From NCBI RefSeq assembly GCF_910592395.1, contig NC_088310.1:15385501-15449500 (forward strand): DNA of 64,000 nt. The letters run 5' to 3'. Source of the stretch: Lineus longissimus. Lineage: Eukaryota > Nemertea > Pilidiophora > Heteronemertea > Lineidae. The notes under the pieces are model-generated. The model did no database searches. It had not been told where the DNA came from and worked only from the letters and a program-made list of their open reading frames with translations. Shown piece after piece: positions 20,531 to 30,109 of this stretch. The translations under genes and the position numbers were made by a program. Positions within the stretch are counted from its first letter, which is position 1. Each line of letters opens with the position of its first letter.

Positions 20531-23111
20531 GATGACGAGGATGGTGACGATCACGACGAGAGCCAGTCACTCATATCGAATAATTCTGCCTTCAGAGGTA
20601 GGACCTAGTACTAGTGAATGACAAAATGCATGCCAACTCAAAACTAAGCTTCCAGACCGACAGAATTGTCTCTAAAAGCTCAGGGGGGAGGGGAGCTTTA
20701 ATGCAGCCAAGGCCTCCCTTACCATATCCCAAACATGTTCTATATACACCAGTACCATTACGAGGACGACTAGTATCTGCTTCCTTAGTACATGTACAGT
20801 AATATAAGAATTTGAAAATTCAAGTGATTTTGATAATTACAATATTGTCTCTCCTTCTATTCTAGCAATTATAACAGAAGATGCAAGAAATGAAGAATTT
20901 GATGATAATGATGATGAAGAAGACCAACTTATGCCTAAACCAAGTACCTCTGTTAACCGGCCGTTATCTGACGATGATGATGATGTGGAATCTGCAATCG
21001 GTAATTACTCTAGCCATTATTATGATGTTCATAAAAACCATAACCTTTCAACTGCAAGGCTTTTCAAATGCATGTATTCAAATGCTCATGTAAACCTACA
21101 TGCCAATTGTTAAATGAAATGGCCAGGGCCATTGTGCTCACCTCATGTGGAGGAAAGATGGATAAAGAGCATGGTATTGTGTCATGTAGTGTTAGGTTTG
21201 ATGTAGGGCCAAGCAATTACAATTTCCCCAAAATGGCCAATTTACAGTACATTCGACCTCTGTGACCTTGAAAAGTAGGTAAAATCAAAGAAGACCCGGG
21301 TGACACATTGAATGGTTGTTAGAATTAGATGTACCTATGATATAAAATTGGTGCCAATCGGGCAAGTCATTACTAGGAATAATGGCATTTTGAAGAATTT
21401 AGGATTTGGCCCCCTCCCTGGAGGCCGAACGGCAAATCAGATCGCACCAAACTTCGGTACCTGAGATCACCTGACCAAGGGGTACATGTGTACTTAATTT
21501 GTGATCAATAGTCATTGCAGCTAAGAAACGTGCCATAGTTACGGCCTGACAGCGAATTTACGCCATTTGACCTCTGTGGCCTTGACAAGAAGGTCAAATT
21601 AAAAACCTGTGTGACATATACTGTATGGTGGTTAGATGTACCCATGATATCAAATTGGTGGCAATCGGGCAAGAAGTTAAGGAATAATCACATTTTTAAG
21701 GTTTTTGGATTTTGCCCCCTGGTGGTCAAGTGATGAATCATATTGGACCAAACTTCGGTCCCTGAGATCACCTGACTAAGGGGTAAATGTGTACCAAATT
21801 TGGTATCAATAGTCATTGCAGTTTAGAAACGTGCCATCGTTACATCCTAACGGCCAAATTACACCATTTGACCTCTGTGACCTTGAAAAGGAGGTCAAAT
21901 CAAAAACCCGGAGGATATATGATGCACCTTTGCTAGAAGTACCTACCATATTTTTTTCAAAATTTCCCGACTACTATTAAGGGAGATATTGCATATTTTC
22001 ACTTTTAACGTTTGGCCCCCTGGTGGCCAAACCATGAAACGAATCGGACCGAAACTTGGTCTCCAAAGTGTCATTACATAAGGGTACATGTCTACCAAGT
22101 TTCAACTCAATAGCTCTAACAGTTACGAAACGTGCCCTGCTAACGGACGACGGACGACGACGGACGACGACGACGACGACGACGACGACGAAGACGACGA
22201 CGGACGACGGACGCCACGGTATGGGATAAGCTCACCTCTGCTAAGAGGTGAGCTAAAAATCAACTCCATTAGTTGTCAATGCTGAACATTTGTTGTCTTT
22301 CAGAACTGGACTCCTCTCCTATTGCAACCACTAGCACTGGGAAAGGAAAAGGAAAAGGAAAGACGTCCAAGGGGAAGGCCAAGCAGGACAATCCGGAGAA
22401 GACACCCCCAGCAGCTGCTGCTCCTAATCGAAAGAAGAAGAGAAGTAGGATAGAGATGGCATGCGAGGCGACCATTAATGCATTCCGTGGTTCACAGGAG
22501 ACAGCGATGAGCGCCTTTCGTGAAATGGAAAAGCTGCGACACGAAAAGGAAATGGCCTTTGAAGCAAAAAGGCTCGAGGTCAGTTTGAAACACATATGTT
22601 TCATTTCATTCTAACTCCACCAAAAAAGAAGTGCATGTTAGAAATGAATATAAATGTGAGCAAGTGAGCATTTTCAATTTTAGATACCCGGCCTAGAAAA
22701 TGAAAGTTAAGCCATCCCCTGAAGAACACACTAACAGTGACACATTCCTTTCACATCTAATGCGTTTTATTGATACAAATTTACTAATTTCAGGCAGAGG
22801 AAAGAATGCGAGCCCAAGATAGGGCACATGAGGCCGCAATGATGAAAATGATGATGGAGGTTATGATGCGTGCTAATGGTAATTCACAACCATCTAATCC
22901 AACAGTTAGAGACCAACTGCCACAACAACCAACTGTCTCAATGCATGGACCCCACCATCACCAAACGAACTTCCAACCACCAAGGCAGAGATTCCAGCAG
23001 CAGGAGCAGCAGCAGCAGCAGCAGCGACAGAATCCTTCCAATGACAAACCTGATCAAACAGACAATAACTTTTTTAGTTTCACACAGCTTTCTTCCTATC
23101 AGAACCTATAA
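20523..23111 (+). CDS. Harbinger-associated acidic/coiled-coil protein (Myb/SANT-partner type), 5' part missing
   Basis: Four exons join with consistent phases: about 20523-20597 (DDDEDGDDHDESQS), 20866-21000 (ITEDARNEEFDDNDDEEDQL), 22304-22578 (GKGKGKTSKGKAKQDNPEKT, then RKKKRSRIEMACEATINAFR) and 22794-23111 (AEERMRAQDRAHEAAMMKMM, then a Q-rich tail). Donors and acceptors are GT/AG. The order acidic segment, basic K/R stretch, then long charged coiled coil resembles the C-terminal half of the Myb/SANT-like protein that PIF/Harbinger elements encode besides the transposase and that assists its nuclear import and DNA binding. The Myb domain itself is not seen; a minisatellite stands where the upstream exon should be. 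It faces the transposase gene tail to tail. The 1.14-kb repeat sits inside the second visible intron. An unrelated host gene is a less likely alternative. Confidence 0.6.
21120..22257 (+). repeat. 1.14-kb repeat, copy 2, in an intron
   Basis: Nearly identical to 16241-17414 apart from scattered substitutions and a shorter, interrupted (CGA)n tract. It lies between the exon ending at 21000 and the one starting at 22304, in the same orientation as the gene. The close match between copies indicates recent movement or conversion. Confidence 0.85.
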
Positions 23112-23138
23112 TATACATAAAGCTAGTCACACAATCTA

Positions 23139-23594
23139 GTGATACAACCATATATACGCAATGAAAGTTGATAACATCTTCATGATGTAGACGTTTATTT
23201 ACACTATATACATATTCCACGATCGATTTCGGTTCACTCGAACCCTCATCAGGCGGTATACAAGACTTAGAATTTAGAATTTAGAAACACCCAATTGTCA
23301 ACTCAAGGGTTGTCATATTTTCTACAACTATTCTAAACACCCAATTGTCAACTCAAGGGTTGTCATATTTTCTACAACTATTCTAAATTTAGCTCACTTA
23401 TAATTACTCAAGCATTGCATAATGTATAATAGTATGTATGTCACCAGTCTATGGTTCTCATTCAGTCTTGTATACCGCCTGATGAGGGTTCGAGCGAACC
23501 GAAATCGATCGTGGAATATGTATATAGTGTAAATAAACGTCTACATCATGAAGATTTTAGCAACTTTCATTACGTATATATGGTTGTATCGCTA
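23139..23594. mobile_element. Foldback element with ~128-bp inverted arms
   Basis: The left arm (23139-23268) and right arm (23465-23594) are near-perfect reverse complements, from GTGATACAACCATATATACG to the inner CCGCCTGATGAGGGTTCGAG block. The spacer holds two tandem copies of a unit of about 50 bp (CACCCAATTGTCAACTCAAG...). The whole can form one long hairpin. It lies just past the stop codon of the coiled-coil gene. The inner part of each arm contains a CTGATGA...GAAA arrangement around a small stem, discussed in the findings. No protein is encoded. Confidence 0.85.
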
Positions 23595-23927
23595 TCTGGA
23601 CTCCCTCCCCAAGTTATACACAATCTAGTCTTCACTAGTCCAAAATGATAGGTCACAGTCTTTGACCATTAGTCAAATCAAAGCATTTATTTAATCAATC
23701 AAAGCCAGTCACACAATCTAGTCACAATCATTGGCCATTAGTCAAATCCAAGCATTTATTTCATTAATCGAGAGAAAAAAAATCATATTTATATCATGAA
23801 CTATGTTTATTTGACAATAAATTCAAAGAAATGTTCAAAGTAGAATTATAATTCTGTGGTGCAAGTTTTAAAGAAAAAACACCCTGTATAACGCAGGCCA
23901 GTCTATTTCATTCTCAGAAATAGTTCT

Positions 23928-25227
23928 TCAATGCGTCCTAATAGCATTTGGATTGTTATTCCTCGTAACAAACTCAGTAGTCACAGCCCTCATTGGCACA
24001 ATGTCAACTAATCGATCCTGAATCTTATCCAGCCATTTGTCATCAAATGCGTCGCCTTCCAATTCGCACAAATTATGAAGTGTACAGCAGGCTATGAAAA
24101 GATCTGGGACATCTTCGTTGTTAAAATCAATGCGTTTAAGTAGACGCCTCCAACGGCCTTTCAAGCGCCCAAAACTGTTTTCCACTACCATTCTGTTTTT
24201 GCTCAGTTGGTAGTTAAAGTTCTTTTGCTTCTCTGTAGTTCCTGTGGTTTCTGGGTATGGCTTCATAATCCAGTGTAGAAGAGGATAAGCGGGATCTCCC
24301 AGTATTACAGGAGGTAATGTAGCACCGTTGACATTTACAGAGACATCATTCAAGTATCCATGCACCTCAAACTCTTTGAATAGATCAGAATATGCCAAAA
24401 CACGCGCATCATGAAGACTCCCTGGCATCCCAACGCACAGATCTCGAAAACAATACCGATCATCAACAAATGCTTGGCAATTGTAGCTGTAATAACATTT
24501 TCTATTGTAGAAATCTGTGTGGTATTGAGGAGGTGCCATGATTGGAATGTGGGTGCCATCTATAGCCCCAATACTGTTGGGAAAACCCCACTTTTCTTTG
24601 AACCTGTCCATGATGTCATAAGCCTCCTCTGATGATGGCAACTGGATCAGTTGAGGTGTTAGTAAAGATACAATGGCTTGAACAACATCCTTTACAAATA
24701 TTGAAAGACTAGCACGAGATATACCAAATAGGTCCGCCACAATTTCCAATTCACCGGTTCCAGCAAGAGTCCTCAATACAGCAGCCACCTTTTGATCAAC
24801 CGGCATGCAGTTACGCATAACAGTATCCTGCTTCTCTAGTTGAGGTCTCAGCAGTTCACAGAGCTTGTCAAACGTTGCCCGGGACATCCTGCAATTGAAA
24901 GTAGATCTTGTTTTAGTGAGGGATGACCGGTAAACGAAGAATGCAATGACACATCGAATAAATTGCTGATTACTAACAGAATATATTCAGCGTTCAACCT
25001 AAAAATAGCATCAAAGCATTTGTCCATGTATAGAAAATAGATTATTTTTGTAAACCTTCTACATGTACTTTCTATTTTTGTAAAACTTAATATAACACCA
25101 GCCTAGTTGTTACTTTTTTTCTAATTTGATTGCTCACCTGAATTTTCTACGCCACTGTTTATCATTATATCTCGCTTTTGCAATCAGCGTCCACCACACA
25201 GATGTCCGTGGTTCAGTCCATAAAGAC
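23928..25227 (-). CDS. PIF/Harbinger transposase (HARBI1/DDE_4 type), two exons, apparently intact
   Basis: Exon 25227-25138 (SLWTEPRTSVWWTLIAKARY, then DKQWRRKF) ends CAG|GTGAGC; exon 2 begins at 24888 after a TTGCAG acceptor and restores the frame as K-F-R-M-S-R-A-T-F-D-K-L. Counting from the ATG at 24887, the DDE blocks are SIGAIDGTH (D110), VILGDPAYPLL (D198) and VVENSFGRLKGRWRRL (E236), followed by FIACCTLHNLCE. These are the conserved motifs of HARBI1-like endonucleases, which act in the nucleus on TIRs and make 3-bp duplications. There are no stops or frameshifts. A further 5' exon probably exists upstream of 25227. The convergent coiled-coil gene at 20.5-23.1 kb is its likely partner. 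The element's TIRs were not identified. Confidence 0.9.
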
Positions 25228-25230
25228 CTG

Positions 25231-26538
25231 AAATATATAGATAAAAATCAGCGAGGTCGGACGTAAACACTGGTGATGTGGGCCTCCTGGCCAAAAGTTG
25301 TTTAAACGCATAAGGTCCATAAGAAGCTGATAACATGTATAAGTATAAATGAAGCACTATGACATGACAGACTTCGGTAACCTCCTTGATAAGCAAGGAC
25401 TCATAAGCATGTAAAGGCAAGTTTAGACCTGTGTTTACAAACAAGCACCTGTCCCATGGTAGGGCTTCTCACTTCCTGCCTAGACTAGACACCGTCCAGA
25501 CCTGTTTGAAGTGGACCTACAATATAGTAGGCTCATGTGGGACCTAGTGTTGGGTGTACATAAATGTACATATAACATAAATATAGGACTTCTTTGAATG
25601 GTTCCCTGGCCTGGGTCTCGATAGGATATCAAAATACGGCAACTCTGGATCTAAAATGATGCCAGGTCATGAGGTGCTGAACTGAACTTCAACCAAAACT
25701 TATCAAATTACCCGTGTACCCTGGTACAAAAGTCAAAATTAGGCCCATACATTTATATCAAAAATGCAGAATAATAATAAAACATACCGTAAATGCAAGT
25801 TAAAATGCCAGTTAAAAATACAGTTCAATGTTCAAATTCTACACAGTCGAAAAACAAAGTCCAATAAATTCACGTCTGGCTGAGCAATCCAGTCGAGATG
25901 TGCACGCACAGGAACAGTAGGTCACGGCCGGCAAAGCAATCCGGTCGACCCCGAAATGTGCTTGAATAAAGAGTCATTGCTCAAGAGGTCACGAATGTTC
26001 ATAATGAGCCTCGAAATATCCACACTCAGAATTGCACCATGGATAAAACCCGACACCGAACTGGCACGAAGAGAGGAAATACAGTTGTTAACTACAAAAC
26101 CAGAGGTACAAATATACGAAGTCTCTAATGGCATAAAGTGATGGCACAAAAAGGTGATAACATTTGACAGAAAGATCAAAAATTCTCAAAAAATATAAAC
26201 CGAGTTAGGCCTACACTGTCCAACCACCCATGCCTTATCATAAGACTATCCCGTACTAGTGAATGCACATTGACCTGCCACTAATAATATATGGCACAGA
26301 AAAGATTCAAAACGGATGAGGCTTCCGGATTACCTCAACCTGATTCACACACCATTCACACTCGCATGCAATCAAATGCGCAGTCAGTAAGCAAACACAA
26401 GCACAATGTTAAAAGCCAAACAGAGCACTCATAATTTGACCGCTATAGCTAGCTAATATTGGGCTCCAAGCATCAGCTAGCGTGCAGAATCCATCTCTAG
26501 TCTAACTGGCCAGGGCAGAAGAGCTTTCAGCCTCCTGT
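25231..26538. other. Intergenic, no supported gene
   Basis: This stretch covers the upstream side of the Harbinger transposase and the 3' flank of the gypsy element. Small duplications are visible, such as GCAATCC(A/G)GTCGA near 25886 and 25939. I could not find a 3' LTR or a clear polypurine tract next to the integrase stop, although AGACAGGAGG at about 26530 (minus strand) is a weak candidate. Confidence 0.4.
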
Positions 26539-27745
26539 CTATTTGCAAGTCGGTCGCCAATTGTCCAGAGTTACACCATGGGCTAAACGAAGTTTGTCAG
26601 CGTGAGTGCGATATGTTCCACCTTCTCGATCCAACTGGATAGTGACAGTGAAATCCGAAGCTACCTCTTGCACCAAGTACGGTCCACGCCATGGTAGATG
26701 ACGATCCCCTTTAAATGTCTTTCTGGGATTAAAGTACCAAACGAAGTCACCCGGTTTGATAGACTTATAGATAAATTCAGCTGGCTCAAATTGTTTCTTT
26801 TGGACTCTTTGAGCGAACTTGAGATGGTTGCGAGCAAGAGCATAGGCTTTGTGAAAGCATTCCTCCAACTGCCTGATGTAAGCTGGCACAAAGGCCTCAG
26901 ACTCGGATGGTTTGGAGTACAGGAGATCCAGTGGAACTTTCTTTTCCCTCGCCGTCAACATATAATGTGGCGTTTCTCCAGTGCTATTATGTACAGAGGA
27001 TCTATAGGCCATGAGAAATAAAGGCAACATCGAATCCCAGTCTCCAACAGATTCGCGGTGGTCATAAATATACGTTTTCATCATGGATTTAAGGATTTTA
27101 TTAAAATTTTCCACAAGGCCATTGCTCTTGGGATTGTAAGGAGTGGTCAAGCTCTTGTTAACACCAAACTTTTGAAGAAGAGAAGCATAGAGGTGTGATA
27201 CAAACTGGGGTCCTCTGTCACTATGGAGGAGGTACATACATCCAAAGCGAGAGATTAATTCCCTTATGATGGCGTTGCAGACTTTCGTGGTCTCCATTGT
27301 CTTAAGAGGAGCTGCCTCCACCCATTTCGTGAAGTTATCCTCCATTGTAAGTACATAGCTGAATCCTCGAACAGTCTGTCTCAAAGGGCCGATTATGTCT
27401 ACGGATACTCTTTCAAAGGCCTCTCCAAACAGTTGTTGGGTTAAAGGGACACAACGCTTCTTGTGAGGATGTTTCATTACGTTGCATGGCTCACAGTGGG
27501 AAATAAAGCGCATGGTATCACGCCTCCAACCGACCCAGTAAAATCTTGCTTTCACCCGTTCAAATGTCTTTTGCATGCCAAGATGTCCTGAAGCTGGATC
27601 AGAGTGTAATTTCTCCAACACTTGATACCTCACAGTTCTCGGTAATACTAATTGCTTCCTGGTGGGCTTTCCTTGGACCTCTAATTGAGATGGGCGGAGG
27701 TTTGTCAGTTGGAATTGACTGTTGTTCCCTTTGTATTGCTGCCTG
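26539..27745 (-). pseudogene. Gypsy integrase
   Basis: The integrase inserts the retroelement cDNA into the genome. The frame is open from about 27745 (EVQGKPTRKQLVLPRTVRYQ) to the stop at 26539. Counting from 27633, a zinc-binding region (histidines about 10-17, then C47-x2-C50) precedes the catalytic core with D79 (VDIIGP), D139 (HSDRGPQF) and E175 (VENFNKIL), giving DD35E. The C-terminal part has GDFVWYFNPRK and WRGPYLVQEV, typical of the gypsy GPY/F module. The core is complete; the link to RNase H is broken by frameshifts around 27700-27810. No stop lies inside the domain. Confidence 0.9.
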
Positions 27746-27774
27746 AGATCTGGTAGTCACTGCCGCACAATCCA

Positions 27775-28210
27775 TCATGAGCCAGTCAACCGTCTCTCGA
27801 TAGACTCATCGGTGTCTTTGGTATGTTGACAAGGGGGGATATCAGTGTTTTCTTTTGCCTGGAGTTTTCTGGGCTTTCCTTTTGGATAAGATTTAGATAC
27901 ATCAGAGGGTGCTTCGTCCGTCCTCCCACATTGTTGACAAGGTAAGCGACTCATGACATCTGCGTTAATGTGCTTACGACCAGGTCGGTGGACAACGTCA
28001 AACACGAACTGTGACAGGAAAAGTTGCCATCGTTGGATCTGAGGTTGGGCATCGGTGAGGGCGAGCATATGGCTGACCGCCGAGTTGTCAGTTCTAATCA
28101 GGAATCTTCGACCATAAAGATAAGGTTTAAAATGCTGCACCGCTTTAACGACACCAAGAAATTCCCGCTTAGTAATACAATACTGACGTTCCGAGTCAGA
28201 TAGTGCAATC
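27775..28210 (-). pseudogene. Gypsy RNase H, N-terminal part deleted
   Basis: RNase H removes the RNA strand during reverse transcription. The remaining part reads LSDSERQYCITKREFLGVV, then YLYGRRFLIRTDNSAVSHML and FVFDVVHRPGRKHINADVMS, which contains the later catalytic residues (T-D-N, and D in N-A-D). The upstream RT frame ends at ALIIAPV followed by TGA, and the usual D-x-D-A-S segment of about 40 residues is absent, so a deletion with a frame change joins the two. The enzyme would be inactive. Confidence 0.85.
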
Positions 28211-29315
28211 AGACCGGTGCAATTATCAATGCACCTTTCAAGTGCTGAAATGAAGCTTCATGATCTGCAGTCCAAATCAGATCACTCTTTGCTTTTGTTA
28301 GTTCGTATAATGGGGCGACAATAGTGCTCATGTTTCTAATGAACCTCCTGTAATAACCGACTAGGCCCAGGAACTTCCTAACTTCTGTCCTTAGTTTCTG
28401 ACGAGGTACACCAGCTAATGTAGGCCACGATTGTATGGCGGCTATCTTATCACCCAATGGTTGGAGACCTTTCTCTGATATGCGGTGCCCAAGATACTAA
28501 ACCGATGACTGGAACAGAATGCACTTGCTAGGCTTTATTTTCGAATTTGCACGCTCTAGTCGTTCTAGCACTTTCTGCAAATTATGCAGGGTTTCCTCAA
28601 ATGTTTCTCCGAAAATTAATACGTCATCAAGGTACAAAAGACATCGTTCCCACTGCAATCCACGTAAGACATTCTCCATGAGGCGTTCAAAGGTCGCCGG
28701 GGCATCACACAATCAAAATGGTAGCACAGTAAACTGAAATAAACCCTTTTTGGTCAAAAATGCGATCTTCTCTTTGTCTGATTCAGACTTTAGGGGCACT
28801 TGCCAATAGCCAGCTTGAAGATCAAGCGTACAAAAGAACTTCTTGCCATGGAGTGAATCGACACAATCGTCAAAGCGAAGAATCGGAAAGCTGTCAGCCT
28901 TGGTAATGCTGTTCAATTGGCGAAAGTCTATACAAAATCTACTTGTGCCATCCTTTTTGGACACCACCACCGGAGCACTAGCCCAAGGACTGTTTGCGTC
29001 CTCCATTATTCCACGCTTTAACTCATCGTCAACTGCAGCGTCGATTTCTCGCTCTTTTGCCCAACCATGTCTTCTCAAGGGTAATCTAAAAGGCTCCGCA
29101 TCCCCGGTATTAATCTCGTGGGCAACCAAGTTGGTTCGTCCAAGCTCCGTTGAGGAGGCAGCGAAGGTTGTCTTGTACTGGATGAGGAGAGAAGCTAACT
29201 TCTGCTTCTGTTCGGCTAACAAATCTCCACTCGACTTTTCATAGAGAGAGATCAGATGTTCTGGGATGTCATCTTCAAGTTCTTCCAACGGTCTCACGGC
29301 AGAACAATCCGCGGA
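28209..29315 (-). pseudogene. Gypsy reverse transcriptase, two in-frame stops
   Basis: One continuous frame (minus) carries the RT: LKRGIMEDANSPWASAPVVV, DGTSRFCIDFRQLN, FCTLDLQAGYWQVPL, LFQFTVLPF, CDAPATFERLMENVLRG, RCLLYLDDVLIFG (the YxDD catalytic box) and KFLGLVGYYRRFI. TGA replaces the glycine codon expected in LPF-G-LCDAPAT (about 28713). A second stop (TAG) lies before YLGHRISEKG (about 28494). Both look like single-base changes; no frame is lost across them. Upstream the frame connects with the protease through one further TAG at 29316-29318. Confidence 0.9.
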
Positions 29316-30062
29316 CTAGGTGGCAAGAACTGGACAAAGTGAAGTAAGACAGCATGATGATGTTTCATTTTTGCTGAGTGTCTCCGCCGGAAACGCATAG
29401 CCAACTACTGTTCCTTTAGGTATGATAATTTCCTGGTCTAGGGGATTAAAAAGTTGAACTGGGGTAGCACATTGTTTTCTAGACTGGTAGGTGACAGACT
29501 TCGCTGGCAATACATTGTATTTTTGTACAAAGTGAATATTCGGTTCCAGCATCACCTCTTCACGAGCACGAAACGGACTATTCAACCTGGCTGTCACCGC
29601 TACTTCTGCCCCAGGTGGTAGCTTTAAGCTGGTTGTTAGACTCACTGAATGCGGCAGAAGTTGGTGTTTACTACCATGCATGGGATATTCATGCCCCTCA
29701 AAAGTGTAGGTATTGGATGTCATCTTCAAATCGCATTGGAATCTGGACATGAAGTCTATTCCCCATATGCCATCACATCCGTTCATGTTGGTCACCAACA
29801 GATCTGCAACAAATTTTGTGTCATGAATCCTAATAGGCATCGACACTTGTCCCATGATATTCATCCTGAATTCACCATCAGCCATGAGGACATCTTCTTG
29901 CTGCTTTTGAAGCGGGGGTCGAAACTTCTTAGGTATCCTGAAATATGCCCTTGACGAAAGAAATGAAGTCGAGGCACCTGAATCTAGAAGAAAGCAAGCA
30001 GGCATACCATTTAAATAAGTCCCAATGAACTCTCGCGACACTCTGGAGCCACATTTGGCCAC
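29316..30062 (-). CDS. Gypsy aspartic protease region
   Basis: This is the retropepsin-type protease that cuts the Gag-Pol precursor. The active-site motif is FLLDSGASTSFL near residue 25 (D-S-G), followed by VLMADGEF and, further on, IWGIDFMSRF, the flap-distal signature of gypsy proteases. The C-terminal 100 residues (LKLPPGAEVAVTARL, then EIIIPKGTVVGYAF) are the linker commonly found between protease and RT in Ty3/gypsy elements. The start used is the first codon of the open frame at 30062; in the element it would be translated as a fusion with Gag or RT. The frame is intact up to the TAG that precedes RT. Confidence 0.85.
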   Translation of the reverse strand: MAKCGSRVSREFIGTYLNGMPACFLLDSGASTSFLSSRAYFRIPKKFRPPLQKQQEDVLMADGEFRMNIMGQVSMPIRIHDTKFVADLLVTNMNGCDGIWGIDFMSRFQCDLKMTSNTYTFEGHEYPMHGSKHQLLPHSVSLTTSLKLPPGAEVAVTARLNSPFRAREEVMLEPNIHFVQKYNVLPAKSVTYQSRKQCATPVQLFNPLDQEIIIPKGTVVGYAFPAETLSKNETSSCCLTSLCPVLAT

Positions 30063-30109
30063 ATTTAGTTGCTGGGCTTCACCATGTCCATCGGCTCCAA
30101 ATTCACGGA

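Noticed and set aside
22088-22285. Poly-aspartate ORF
   Set aside because: It is the same microsatellite in copy 2 of the repeat, lying in an intron.
26340-26540. Gypsy 3' LTR
   Set aside because: No matching sequence was found upstream of gag; the polypurine candidate is weak.
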